A stretch of DNA of 64,000 nucleotides from Saxidomus purpurata (lineage: Eukaryota > Mollusca > Bivalvia > Venerida > Veneridae): assembly GCA_022818135.1 (NCBI GenBank), contig JAFMSR010000009.1, forward strand, positions 27,535,573 through 27,599,572, written 5' to 3'. A model generated the notes under the pieces. The model ran no database searches, was not told the origin of the DNA, and worked only from the letters and a program-made list of their open reading frames with translations. The position numbers were made by a program, and so were the translations under genes. Shown in pieces: positions 34,720 through 46,110 of this stretch (position 1 is its first letter; each line of letters opens with the position of its first letter).

Positions 34720-37099
34720 TAAATTTGGAAAAATTTGCAATAATTTAATTTTTGCTATTTTTTGTGAATTTCCCATGTTGCTTAAATTCAATGTAATACA
34801 TGAATTTTAGATTTGGAAATAAGTCAGTGTACTATTGAATAACGAAATTATCACCTCATGAAATTTACTCAATTTGCAGTATTTTATCAGTTGTTGGAGA
34901 ATAAGTCTGTATGTACTTGCATGTAAATCTGTTTGATATTTTTATAGCACAGGTAAGTTTTCATGTATACTATGACCAGCTCTAAGAAATTACATTCTTT
35001 ATTGCAGTTGGTTTTGTGCCTATTTGAAATAGACTAAAGATTTTAAAATTAAAAACCTCTAGTTCAGGAGAAACTATGCAAAATATTAATTCTATTTTGT
35101 AAGAATTATATGTGTAACCTCAGTGTCTTGTAAATGTTCATTTGAAATTGACATTTAGTTAGTCTGTCTTTGATTATTTGCTTATTCCTTAATCTAATGT
35201 ATGAAATAATCTGAAGATTTTGAATTTAAAAATTCAATCGTAAATGCATATTTTTTTTTTTGCTTACATTTGTGTAAATACATTTAATATAAGTAAAACT
35301 TCTTTGTCAATATCTAGGTTCTGAAGGTAAATAAATTTTGTAGAACCATTAAGGTGTTGGAAAATGGCTGCAGATAATTTTGAGTAGTGGAAGTTGTGTA
35401 AAAATTCACTTTATTTCCTCTTGTTGGGAAGCGTTTGGTCACATTAGTCCTCACAAGTGCACACACATAAAAAACAGTTTAGATCTCACATTATTTGGAT
35501 TTCCTAGCACATCTTTGGAAAAGCATCAAATAGAATATGACTAGCTAAGACTATTTAAATATCTCTTCAAAATTCTAATATCCATGGTCACGGTTATGCC
35601 TTAGGTCAAACCAATGTCCATTATTTTTTACATTGTGACAAATATCTGTAAAAAAATTTCTACTATAAGATAATACATTGGACGTTGAAAGCATAGAATA
35701 TACTTCTTAGCGTAAAATATACCATGGGAAAGAATAACAGCTGTAACAGAAACAGTCATTTGCAGACATTGATTGATGGTGTTTATATAATTGCAGTTCT
35801 AAACTAAGAGTACTATAGTTTTCAGTTAGACTATTTTCATATCCTGAATTTTATAAATAGAATGTAGTACTTTATGATATGTATCAACCATGCTACTGGT
35901 TAAGGTCCATGAAGAAAAGAAATACACAAGATACACAATATAGGAATAGGTATTTGTAATACTAGAAAAGAATACTGCAGTAACTGTCTCACTGTATCTA
36001 ACTGCAGCTATGGTCTTGTACTTGTCATACAATAAAGGGTATTGTGAATTTTCCTTGATTTTAGCACAGTCTGCATTCAGCACTAGAAAGAGGGTAAGGC
36101 TTAGCTAATTGTTGACAGGCACTGGCTAAATGTTTGTATATGTAGTAAGTGGTGTTTGTATATGTAGAAAGTGATGTTTGTTTACATGTTTGACTTACGA
36201 GGTATGCATGACATTGACTTGTCACTGACCAGCCTGCTAGCTTTTACAGAGTTTGAGTTTTTCAAGTTTTCAGCAGAGCTGACTAAAAAACTGTTCATTT
36301 ACCTGGTTAAAATACAAAGCTTATATTTGCTAAAGTGCTAACATTTTAAAGTGAATTTTAATACTAAGCATTGTTTTCATTTCTTAATACATTTATTTGC
36401 GTAAGTATCATTATTTACTTGCATTTATTACAATCATTGCAAAAAAACACTTTTTCCTGTATTTGTACCAGCTAGGTCAGCAAAATGTGTTTAGTAGGAT
36501 TTTCATCAGTATGATTTTACTATCTATTGTCTTATGATACAAACGTTTGAAACAGCCAGTAAGGGAGTTATCTTGCAGGAGTTATGGACCCTTTCAAATT
36601 GGAACAGTGCAAATTTTGCTTGATAGTCAAATACAACAAGATGATTTTCAGTATTTTCCAGGCTTGTGTAACATATTCAAGGGTATTTTCATGTAAAACT
36701 CTTAGTTGTTTGAGATCTTTTATGATACGATGTATGCAAGAACAATTAACTTAGTGAAACACCATATTTGCAAGAACAATTGACTTGGTGGAGCACATTA
36801 TAGCAAAATATTTGCAATAACTATTACCTCAGTAGGCCATAATATTTGCAGACAAGCAACTGAGTGCCTTGCCGGTTGCAAAATTTGCTAGAGAGATAAA
36901 CTTAATGTATTACATTTTTGCAAGAACTAATAACTTATTTGGTTTGCAGTATATGTATCAGCAAGTTGGTGATGTATTTACAACTAATGAGAAAAACAAA
37001 TTAGTAAAAATTGAATATTTACTGCTAATTGTTATTTTATATACTTTTTTTTTCTATTTTTGTAATATTCCTGGATAATCTTAGTATCAGTTTTTATCC
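34720..37099. other. AT-rich stretch, no gene supported
   Basis: I see no exon pair with matching phases. At 36740-36920 'tttgcaagaacaatt(a/g)act' recurs several times as a loose degenerate repeat. Confidence 0.4.
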
Positions 37100-37500
37100 C
37101 ATACACACCACAGCAAGAGGGGAATTTAGGAATGGTCCCAGTGGCCAAATGTTGGCCTCATCAAGATGTTATGACTGCCCTGTCTTAAGGTCAAGGTAAC
37201 ACATTGAAGACACTGACTTGAGTGAGGTTTAAGCTTCATGTCCACTCCATTATGTCATTAAGGATTTTCATTGTAATTGGTGCAAAGTTCATGTCATCAT
37301 TATAATGTACAGCACAATATGTTATAAGTGCACTCCCTCAAGGTCAAGGTCAATACTGAAGTTTAAACCATTGTGTCAGGTCTTTATTTCAATAAAGCCT
37401 TGAAGAATGTCCTTTTAACTTATGTCCAATGTCTTAACTCATTTAGACTAGGTCCTGAGCCCATGTTTACAACCATGCTACCTCAAGGTCAAGGTCACAA
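37100..37500 (+). repeat. Degenerate dispersed monomers
   Basis: 'ctcaaggtcaaggt', 'gtccactccatt' and 'aaggattttcattg' relate these units to the array at 16690-17440. They are old copies. Confidence 0.55.
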
Positions 37501-37816
37501 CTTAAAGTGATATAGGAATAATCTCAGTCGGTCCATGCATTTCCCCCTATATGCCTCAAAGAATGTTCATCTAACTTTAACTTTGGTTTAGTGTCACCTG
37601 ATCAAGACAATATGTGGAATCAGGCTAATTAAGCCAATGTCACTACTTCAAGCTAACTGGTCTTAAATTAACTCTTCAGATTTAGCTGTCAGACTGCTTT
37701 TTAAAGCTCTTTTTGTAAAAGCATTGAATTAAATATCTTGAAAACTTGAAGTTAGATTTGCATGAAAATAAGTTTGTTTTGTCATACAGTAAAGGAACTT
37801 TATGTTATATTTTCAG

Positions 37817-37890
37817 GTCAATTAAGTCTGATCAAACTTCAGGAGAGTCAGTCACAGTCTCGCAACTATTCGTACAACATGAGAAGATAA
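37817..37890 (+). CDS. Alternative terminal exon for the IQ gene (candidate)
   Basis: It follows a good acceptor ('gttatattttcag'). Joined to exon 6 in phase it encodes GQLSLIKLQESQSQSRNYS, then YNMRR and a TAA stop. The second half lies in the first copy of a 44-bp tandem repeat. Either this or the exon at 34514, or both as alternative ends, could be used; sequence alone does not decide. Confidence 0.3.
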
Positions 37891-37985
37891 CTCTGTCACA
37901 GTCTCGCAACTATTCGTACAACATGAGAAGATAACTCTGTCACAGTCTCGCAACTATTTGTACAACATGAGAAAATAACTCTGTT
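37850..37985 (+). repeat. 44-bp tandem repeat, 3 copies
   Basis: The unit is 'gtcacagtctcgcaactatt' plus 'cgtacaacatgagaagataactct'-like sequence, with the third copy diverging. The period is not a multiple of three, so the stop codon falls in a different frame in each copy. Confidence 0.85.
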
Positions 37986-38540
37986 TAAATTAACACAGGA
38001 CTATATGTGTGCTGCAAAAGATATTCAACTTTAAAATTGGTGGGTTCAGCCATCCTTGACACATACTACAAAAGCAGACTTTCAGCCAAAAATGAATTAA
38101 GGGATATTTGTTAGATGTTAGACTGCAATTGTTACTGTATTTCACTATGGATTACCCATACTCTGCTTGTTCTTTGCATTTGATCATTTTATGTGAGGTC
38201 TACCAAGGGGTAGAAAGGCTTTCTGTAATAATGATCCAATCTTCATGGGGAAGTCCCAGGTTATTAGTACTGAAGGATAAGCATGGTGTGTGGTGACAAT
38301 TTTGTGTCAGGTTAGCTCAATCATTTTATATGCTTAAGTTTTTATAGTAATGTCTTTGTATACACAAGCTCATTGAAAAGTTGGGACACTTTTTTGCAGA
38401 CTTAATCTTACACCATACATGGTACTTTTTTTACTTCACTTGAAGGAGCATAGCGTTTACTTATTGCTGACAGTTACACATTATTTTAGTGATGTCATTC
38501 GTTTACTGATTAACATGATGTTAGGGAGGAAAAGTAGTTC
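37986..38540. other. Unassigned stretch
   Basis: No gene or repeat is recognised. Confidence 0.35.
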
Positions 38541-39165
38541 ATTTTGAACTATTTGTAGAGCAGTATTGTATGAAATTTTGAACTATTTGTAGAGCAGTAT
38601 TGTTTGCAATTTTGAACTATTTGTAGAGCAGTATTGTATGAAATTTTGAACTATTTGTAGAGCAGTATTGTTTGCAATTTTGAACTATTTGTAGAGCAGT
38701 ATGTATGCAATTTTGAACTATTTGTAGAGCAGTATGTATGAAATTTTGAACTATTTGTAGAGCAGTATGTATGAAATTTTGAACTATTTGTAGAGCAGTA
38801 TGTATGAAATTTTGAACTATTTGTAGGGCAGTATGTATGAAATTTTTAACTATTTGTAGGGCAGTATGTATGCAATTTTGAACTATTTGTAGAGCAGTAT
38901 GTATGAAATTTTGAATTATTTGTGGAGTAGTATGTATGCAATTTTGAACTATTTGTAGAGCAGTATGTATGAAATTTTGAACTATTTGTAGAGCAGTATG
39001 TATGAAATTTTGAACTATTTGTAGAGCAGTATGTATGAAATTTTGAACTATTTGTAGAGCAGTATGTATGAAATTTTGAATTATTTGTGGAGTAGTATTG
39101 TATGAAAGTTTGAACTATTTGTAGAACAGCATGTATGAAATCATGAACTATTTATGTATGAAATT
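38541..39165 (+). repeat. 33-bp minisatellite, about 18 copies
   Basis: The unit is 'gaactatttgtagagcagta' plus 'tgtatgaaatttt'. Early units have two extra bases ('attgtatg'). Alternating 'gaaattt' and 'caatttt' variants show pairwise higher-order order in the first copies. Confidence 0.92.
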
Positions 39166-40905
39166 ATCATGTGCAGTAGCCAAATTAATAGGCGATAGGT
39201 GCCCGCTATTCCAAAATTGAATGTGCAAGAATGTCTTGTTTCTTCATTGTATGTCCTCTATATAGTGCCATTTCTTTAAGCTGAAGAAATTCAAAGACTG
39301 TTAGATAAGCATAGAGTTACTTCTTGTATAAAACATTAAAATTAGATTGTCTTTAGTTATAATTTAGTGCTTAAATTAAAATTTGTGTGCTGTAGGGGTA
39401 TATGTCTTGGAGCATACAGATTTATCCTAATCCGTCCATATGATATTGTTTCCGTCCAAATAAATTTTACATTATACAAAACCTAGTTGGCCTTTTACAT
39501 TTGTCATGTTCAATGTATGTGTTTTGCAACCTGTTGGAAATTTTGAACAAAGAAAAAAAAGAAGATTTTTCTGCTGTTTAGAATTTACCTGACTTTATTT
39601 CATATATAAAAAATATGTTGGTATAAAGTTACCTTGGACTATATAAGTCTCTCTGCAGAAATTGCTGACAGAATAAGCTAGGGCAAATAACAGACCAGTC
39701 ACATATTTTGTAAATGTCATATTTTACTTTGAGACTGTCTTATTTGTTTAAAGTTTATTGACTGTATCTTGTTCATAGAAAACATACTGTTAACACATTG
39801 TGGCATTCATATTTAGATTTCACATTCATTTAAATTGTTTTCTGGCACTGGAATAGCAATAATATGTACTATCAGACTATAGTGTGTTTGCATTGTAGTA
39901 ACACTCATGGTTACAGATACTGTCCTAGCAACATTTTGCACTGATAGTTTTTTCCAGAATCTTGAGTAAAAGTATCATGTTATATAAGTGCTTTTGTTAG
40001 AATCATCATTACAAGTGTAAATGTTGTATAAATCATGCTCTGTGATTATTAATGATACTGTGATATTTGCTCTCGGATGTATATATTGCTTGTTCTTGAA
40101 AGTTAAACTTGTTAACTTATTCTCATTATCTAAACTTCTAAAACTTATTCGTAGATTTAGTGTATGAGTCACTTGTGAGTTATAGAAAGTAGCCGTGCAA
40201 AAACCCATATCGGTACTACTGTGTGATCCTGTGTGATCCTGACCAGATGACAAATCAATGTACTAGCTGATATTCACATATTCTCAGTTTTGCAACATCT
40301 TTGAATTGACAAAACTGCTATATTTGGGAAAGGTGATTTCACAGCTCTTGTTGTTCATCTCTATGTGTCTATTTTCAAAGAAGAAAAATGAAAAAGACAA
40401 CTGTTTTCTATCAGTTGAAATTGAACTTTTGGTAATTGTATATGAATAAAAACATAAAAGCATACCATAATTATATTTCCAATAGGAGCATATTTAGTTA
40501 TGGTAACTCTACCTATCTTGTAAATCTCAGATATCTATAGACATGTAATATATGACATAAATCAAAACTTCTGTACACTGTGTCTTAGTACAAAAGCTAT
40601 GTTTTAATGTTTATGATCTGTGGGAACTTTGTTTGAAAATGTTCTAATTAAAAATAAAATGATAGTAAAAAACCAAGTCATCTTCATTTCTATAGCAACA
40701 GTAATGCCATTTGATCAGCTATCACAACAGCTGACTTTTTATTAACTGTGTCCTAATCGGTACCATCTTTTGGACAGATGTTGTTTGCATCTGTTTCTCA
40801 AATGGTCAAGACGTCTTTCTTACTGAAATAATGTTAGAAACAAGAGAAGCTTGAAATAATCTGAGTGAAAAGGGAATTTGTGATATTCTGTTGAAGACGT
40901 TCGTT
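39166..40905. other. AT-rich intergenic stretch
   Basis: No gene or repeat could be supported. Confidence 0.4.
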
Positions 40906-41030
40906 TTTTAGCTCACCTTGAGCACTTTGTGCCCAGGTGAGCTAAAAAAATCATCTGGTGTCTGTCCTTGTAAGTCATTAACAATTGGCTTCAAACAACA
41001 TCTCTAAAACAACTTGGCCAGTGTTAATGA
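40906..41030 (+). mobile_element. Hairpin-ended dispersed element ('TTTTAGCTCACC' type)
   Basis: 'tttttagctcaccttgagca' followed by 'ctttgtgcccaggtgagcta' and 'aaaaaa' forms a long imperfect hairpin. It is followed by 'caattggcttcaaacaac' and 'atgaaacttggcagagatgg'. This hairpin head plus body is a very common dispersed repeat in molluscan genomes. Related fragments occur near 16010 and 17640. Confidence 0.7.
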
Positions 41031-41049
41031 AACTTGGCAGAGATGGTTT

Positions 41050-41240
41050 TTAATGGTCGGAAACTTTTTTAATGGTGACAGCAGTAGTGGAGCTGTTAAA
41101 ACTGTTTGCGACCATTAAAACAGTATATACGGTCGCAAATGTCAAAATCACTAAATACTAATGCACAATGTGTTTAAATGTGATAATTAAAAATGCCGTC
41201 CAATTATATGTTATTTAATAGTCGCAAATTTAAATGACAT
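41050..41240. repeat. Copy of the 'AATGGTCGGAAAC' repeat family
   Basis: 'aatggtcggaaactttttta', 'gtggagctgttaaaactg', 'tttgcgaccattaaaac' and 'atacggtcgcaaatgtcaaa' are shared with 45005-45775. The unit is internally palindromic ('taatggtcg' against 'cgaccatta'), which suggests a non-autonomous DNA element. Confidence 0.75.
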
Positions 41241-42584
41241 AACCAATTGGAAACTACGTTACATCGATAGTGCGTTGGAATATATAATTTCATGTTTGTA
41301 TGAACATCCATGATTCAAAGCATGCCGCTGGAGTCCCCATGGTCATTTGGTTTGTATAGACTTGCATAAGGAATGACATTTAAAATCTTGTTTAATACAA
41401 AACAGCTTGGAGCTTTAATAGATATTTCATAATGTAACCGAAGTAATTCAATTTATACTCCTTGGGTCAAAGTTGGCCTGCATGTTACTTGTTTATGTAG
41501 ACCTAATAATGCTGAGGCCCAGAGCTTAGAGAGCTGTTGTGTAGCACTGTCTAGTGGTCCTCTACTGTGATTGTTCAAATTATGCCCCTCTGGTCAATAT
41601 TGGCCCTGCTTTGGGAGAGTGGTCATGTTTTTAATAGAAATATGCAGATAAACTTAAAAAACATTTTTTCCCCCAGAAACTGTAAGGACTATGGCTCAGA
41701 TTTTTTGGGGAGTAGCATTTGTGGTAGTCCACTATCAAGTTTATTCAAAGCATACCCCTAGGGTAAAAATTGGACATGTCCCAGGGATTACTTACTTTTT
41801 TATAGACTTAAAATTTAGGAACTTTGAAAATGCTCCTGTACAAACTCGAAATTCAAAGGCCATAGATATTTAATTTGTATACCTGCCTTGTCTGTTGCAA
41901 CAATTGTTCAAATTATGACCCTTGGGTCAAAACTTGCTACACCCCAAGGTTGATTATCTGACAAGATTTTTATAAGAAATTATTGAAAATCATTTCAGTA
42001 ACTGCAACATCTCCAGCTTGGATATTTGGTATGTAGAATTTTTTCACACCTTGCTCATTGATGAAACTGAATTTGATGTGTTTTACAGCACTTAAAGTTG
42101 AAAACTTGACAATCGCTGTACATTTACTTTGTTCTGAGATGATCTTGTATAATGGACAGTGGTACTCAGGCGAGCAGTTCATGGCCATTTACCATGATAA
42201 CACCCTTGCAATCCCAGAATACTGATGCCATAACCATGCTAACTGATGTTGTCTGCTTGAACTTTTTCGGTGGTGGTGAACCTTAGTGTTTCCGCTGCTT
42301 GCTTTGTACTTCTGACTCTGGATTAAAGTGATGCACTTGTGTCGCATTTTGGGCCACAATTCTCCTGAGAAAGTTTTCTTGGTTTTGCTTAAAACATTTC
42401 AAAAGCTCTGTAGAAATATTCAGCCTTGTCAATTTTTGGCTTGGAACCCATCTTGTTGAAAATTTGTTCATGTAAAGGTTTAAATGACTGAACAAAAGCT
42501 TATTCCTAAAGTATGACCAGCATTTTGAAGGTCCCTCTTCTATCAGTCATTACCATACAACATCAGTTTGTTAAATTTCGGAAG
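41241..42584. other. Unassigned intergenic stretch
   Basis: Loose echoes of the dispersed monomers ('attatgcccctctggtcaat', 'attatgacccttgggtcaaa') are present. No gene is seen. Confidence 0.4.
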
Positions 42585-43240
42585 TGTCTTCTTAAGGATG
42601 GCAGTCGGTCATCTTCGGTCTTTGTTCTTCGATCTTTACGATGACGGTGAGTCATCTTCAGTCCTTGTTCTTTCATCTTCAGAATGACCATGGATTATCA
42701 TCAGTTCTTGTTCTTCCATCTTTAGAATGACCGTGAATCATCTTCAGTCTTTGTTCTTCCATATTAGAATGTCACCGTTAATCATCTTCAGTCTGTTCTT
42801 CCAACTTAAGGATGACAGTTAATTATCTTCAGTTTTTGTTCTTCCATCTTTAATATGACCGTGAAACATCATCATTCCTTGTTCTTCCATCTTAAGGATG
42901 AGCATTGGTCATCTTCAGTCTTTATTCTTCCATCTTTAGGATGACAGTAGACCATCTTTAAATAGTCCTTGCTTGACCATATTTAGGATGACAGTGGATC
43001 ATCTTCAGTCTTTTTTCTTCCATCTTTCGGATGACAGTAGACCATCTTTAAATAGTCCTTGCTTGACCATATTTAGGATGACAGTGGATCATCTTCAGTC
43101 TTTATTCTTCCATCTTTAGGATGACAGTAGACCATCTTTAAATAGTCCTTGCTTGACCATATTTAGGATGACAGTGGATCATCTTCAGTCCTTTGGTTTT
43201 CCATCTTAAGGACGACCATGGGTCATCTTCAGTCCTTGTC
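42585..43240 (+). repeat. ~40-bp minisatellite with a ~90-bp higher-order unit
   Basis: The basic unit is 'atcttcagtctttgttcttc' plus 'catctttaggatgacagtgg'. From about 42940 a composite unit ('agaccatctttaaatagtcc', 'ttgcttgaccatatttagga') is repeated three times at about 90 bp. The array abuts the LINE fragment that follows. Confidence 0.9.
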
Positions 43241-43242
43241 TC

Positions 43243-43846
43243 CATGTTTAATCCAAGCGGTTTGCATGAATCCTTTAACTGCCGCGAGTCTATACAAAAA
43301 AGTTGCTTTGCCTTCTGTATTATACGAAGCAGAACTGTGGTCTAAGATGCTTTCATCGGACATGGAAGAACTTAGCAAACTACAGCACCTCAATGCAAAA
43401 TTATTCATGGTCATCACAAGTACACAAGGTCAGACACCACTGAATCTATGCTCGGCCTGATGACTATTTCTGTTGAAATTGAGAAACGAAAATGTATGTA
43501 TGTCTAAAGAATAGCAACAATGCCATCCCATTAAAACATCAGACAATTTTTTGTTTTTAGACAATTTTTCATTTCTCACGTCCGATGATAAGTTTTGGAT
43601 ATATTCCAGACTTAATTTCTATTCTCTGCAAGTATAATTTACTGCACTATATCACAAGAGTACATGCGCACTTGCAGATTCCCAAGCAAATACCAGTGGA
43701 AGCATGTACTAAACACAGTAATAAAGTCAACCCAGCATTCATTTTGGCGAGCACGTATGAACCAAAGCACTGACTTCGATTTATTTAAACAAGTTCAGAT
43801 ATTGCAAACTGTTTCGATAGCGTGGTTGGTTGCAACTTGCAAGTAA
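43243..43846 (+). mobile_element. LINE relic: C-terminal end of a reverse-transcriptase protein, frameshifted
   Basis: It encodes MNPLTAASLYKKVALPSVLY, EAELWSKMLSSDMEELSKL and, after frame changes, GYIPDLISILCKYNLLHYI and RFPSKYQWKHVLNTVIK. This order matches the post-RT tail of a non-LTR element frequent in bivalves and other invertebrates ('LYGCELW...', 'FP.KY.WK'). Several frameshifts show it is dead. The family assignment is from recognition of this tail, and the clade is not certain. Confidence 0.8.
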
Positions 43847-43963
43847 TTCTCGTTAGCTTCGGGTTGCAAATCACGTTGCGCGTTTGATTGTTAAACCACC
43901 TAAAGATATCTGGATGTGTTTTTGTATGAAGCTATCAGTGGTAAATTATAATATTCATTTAGC

Positions 43964-43998
43964 ACAAGGTCTTTCAAATACTATTTGAAAGACCTTGT
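43964..43998. repeat. Perfect 35-bp palindrome, 17-bp arms
   Basis: 'acaaggtctttcaaata', one 'c', then 'tatttgaaagaccttgt' is a perfect inverted repeat. A 1-nt spacer makes it a cruciform former rather than a usual microRNA hairpin. 'ttagc'-like flanks extend it weakly. Confidence 0.85.
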
Positions 43999-44289
43999 TT
44001 AGCATCAAGCTGTTATAAAAATCTTCCAGAACGATAACGATTTCTATGACAAGTGACGCGCACTTTTTGCGTTTATTGTGTATGATAAATTATTTCATTT
44101 TTGCCCCCGATGAATTTTATCAGGGTTTATTATGAAAACCTATACAGTCACAAATCGATGATTACAAAGCATTTGTCTGTTTATGCCACGAATATCTGTT
44201 TCACGTCACTGAGGTTTGACCCCAACCTCAGCATACATGACGCACAGGGGGTAACTAAGTAGATGCTCTGCGCAATATACAATTAATGT

Positions 44290-44485
44290 GTAACAATAAA
44301 TTATGTTTATCTATTCTGCTTAGATAGACTCTTATATGAAATGTAAAATTGTATATATTTTGATGTTGCACTATATGCTTTTGTTTTCTTTTTCTCTTTT
44401 TTTTTCGTCTGTACACACATGCTATAATGTTTCTTTGTTAGTATACATCTCCTTAAAGGAGGAAGTAAAGAACTGAACTGAACAG
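44290..44485 (+). mobile_element. Probable LINE 3' end
   Basis: 'atctccttaaaggaggaagt' plus 'aaagaactgaactgaac' resembles the 3' terminus of bivalve jockey/CR1-like LINEs, which end in short ACTGA-type repeats rather than poly(A). It may belong with the coding remnant ending at 43846 or be a separate truncated copy. Confidence 0.5.
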
Positions 44486-45004
44486 ACGCGAATCACCTAA
44501 TGAACTCTTTGTCACAATGTTTTTCGGCGCAGCCGTATTTAGCTCGCTTTTGCCCGGTTCGTAACCTTTCAACCACCAATGCAATGACGATTAGAATGTT
44601 TAACATTTTTTTGAAATGAAAACTTTACGCTGTAAGGCACCTTCTGATTGGATAATACAGGGTGCATAGAATTACCGAAAAATTCCTAAAACACCCCTAA
44701 TATTGTGACATTTGGCGCCTTCCGACAGAATAAAATTTATTTTTACTATAAAAATCTAGCTAACAATCGCTTTCATATACTAACATTTGCGCCGACTATC
44801 TTTTTTAAAGGTACTCTTTGTATAAAATGATATACATCAATGAACATTTGTTATTATATTACCTTGCAAACTACTATAAGAACCTGCTAAATCCATGCAC
44901 AACAAAATTGTCACGGTCAGTTTACCCGTGCAATAAAGTATACATTATAAACAATCAAGTATTACTATTTGTTTAGTCTATCATCGTGATTTCACTTGGA
45001 TATT
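44486..45004. other. Unassigned intergenic stretch
   Basis: No gene or repeat is recognised. Confidence 0.35.
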
Positions 45005-45775
45005 TGTAATTTTGATATTTGCGACTGTATAATGGTCGGAAACTTTTTTAATGGCGACGGGTTAGCCGGAGCCGTGAAAACTGTTTGCGACCATTAAAAC
45101 CGTATACCGAGTATACAAAATCACTAACGGTTAACCCTATTCTAACGCTCAATGCTCTAAAATGCGATTATTACTGATAATTAGAGCTTTATCGTTGGTA
45201 CCAGTTTCCCACATGACCAACGCCCAAAGAAGAGGTTAGTTATTTTAGGTTCGGAGGATTGTGCAAGATACAGAAAGCGCCCCAATTCCAGAGACATCCC
45301 TGGTTCTTATACATGCCAGGTGTATAGCACCCATACATGGGACCTCGGTTTCAAAGTCTCATCCAAAAGACTGTTAGTAACTGTTAGTAATTTTAGTTGG
45401 TCAGCCCCGGGAATCGAACCAAGTCTCGTGCTCTACCAATTGAGCTAACCGGGCACTTACTGATCGGCCGATATTTGTTAACTGATTTGTAATTTTGATA
45501 TTTGCGACTGTAAATTCAGTTTTTAATGGTCGCAAATATATTTAACGTTGACGGCGTTAGTCGGAGCTGTTGAAACTGTTTGCGACTATTACAACTGTAT
45601 ATACGGTCGCGAATGTCAAAATTACTAACTAGTTAACCCATTTTCTAACGCACAGTGTGTTTAAATGCGATAACTGCGACTATTTACTAAGCGGTTTTTC
45701 ATAGTCGGAAACTTTTATAATGGCAACGGCGAGCCGGAGCTGTTAAAATTATTTGCGACCATCAAAAACCGATTA
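45005..45775. repeat. Cluster of three copies of the 'AATGGTCGGAAAC' family
   Basis: Copies start near 45005, 45490 and 45690. Each has 'aatggtcg(g/c)aaa', 'agccggagc(t/c)gtt' and 'gtttgcgac(c/t)att'. The stretch 'gtaattttgatatttgcgac' precedes two of them. The first and second copies are separated by a SINE inserted on the minus strand. Related sequence lies at 41050-41240. Confidence 0.78.
45180..45454 (-). mobile_element. tRNA-derived SINE, family 1, inverted copy
   Basis: Read on the minus strand, it begins 'gcccggttagctcaattgg' (A box) and 'tggttcgattcccg' (B box), then the same body as 13759-13996, ending 'ggtaccaacgataaagctct'. It is inserted in the AATGGTCGG repeat cluster, so it is younger than that cluster. 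Confidence 0.88.
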
Positions 45776-46061
45776 AAATTATCTTATCAAAAACGCTACG
45801 CTAGCGCTATGAAGATCGTGTATTTTAGTCAGAATGGGCAATAATTCAACCCTTTGTGGCATGTATGAAAATGATCTTATTCCTTATTATACATTTTATT
45901 GAATGCCAAACAAACGGTTTGACAACTGAAATTTATGAATCAATAGTCGAACTTGTTGAAATGCATGTTACACAATTGTAAGCCCTCTGACTGACTGAAT
46001 TATGTTTTCATGATCTGTTTTCCATTTTTACAAAAGTTTAAGGACTTAAGAATTAGACGTG
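45776..46061. other. Upstream region of the EGF/vWA gene
   Basis: These 286 bases precede the start codon and presumably hold the promoter and 5' untranslated region. No confident TATA box was placed. Confidence 0.3.
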
Positions 46062-46110
46062 ATGGTATATAACATGATACTAATGTTAGCGGTGTCAATG
46101 ATATTTGCTG
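46062..46110 (+). CDS. EGF/vWA gene exon 1: signal peptide
   Basis: It encodes [16 protein letters not shown], a compact hydrophobic leader, ending at the donor 'tg|gtgagt'. The junction codon with exon 2 is Ala, giving an A-A cleavage context. Other Met codons follow within the leader, but the first gives the standard length. Confidence 0.8.

Noticed and set aside
43964..43998. MicroRNA precursor
   Set aside because: A one-base loop cannot form a normal pre-miRNA hairpin.
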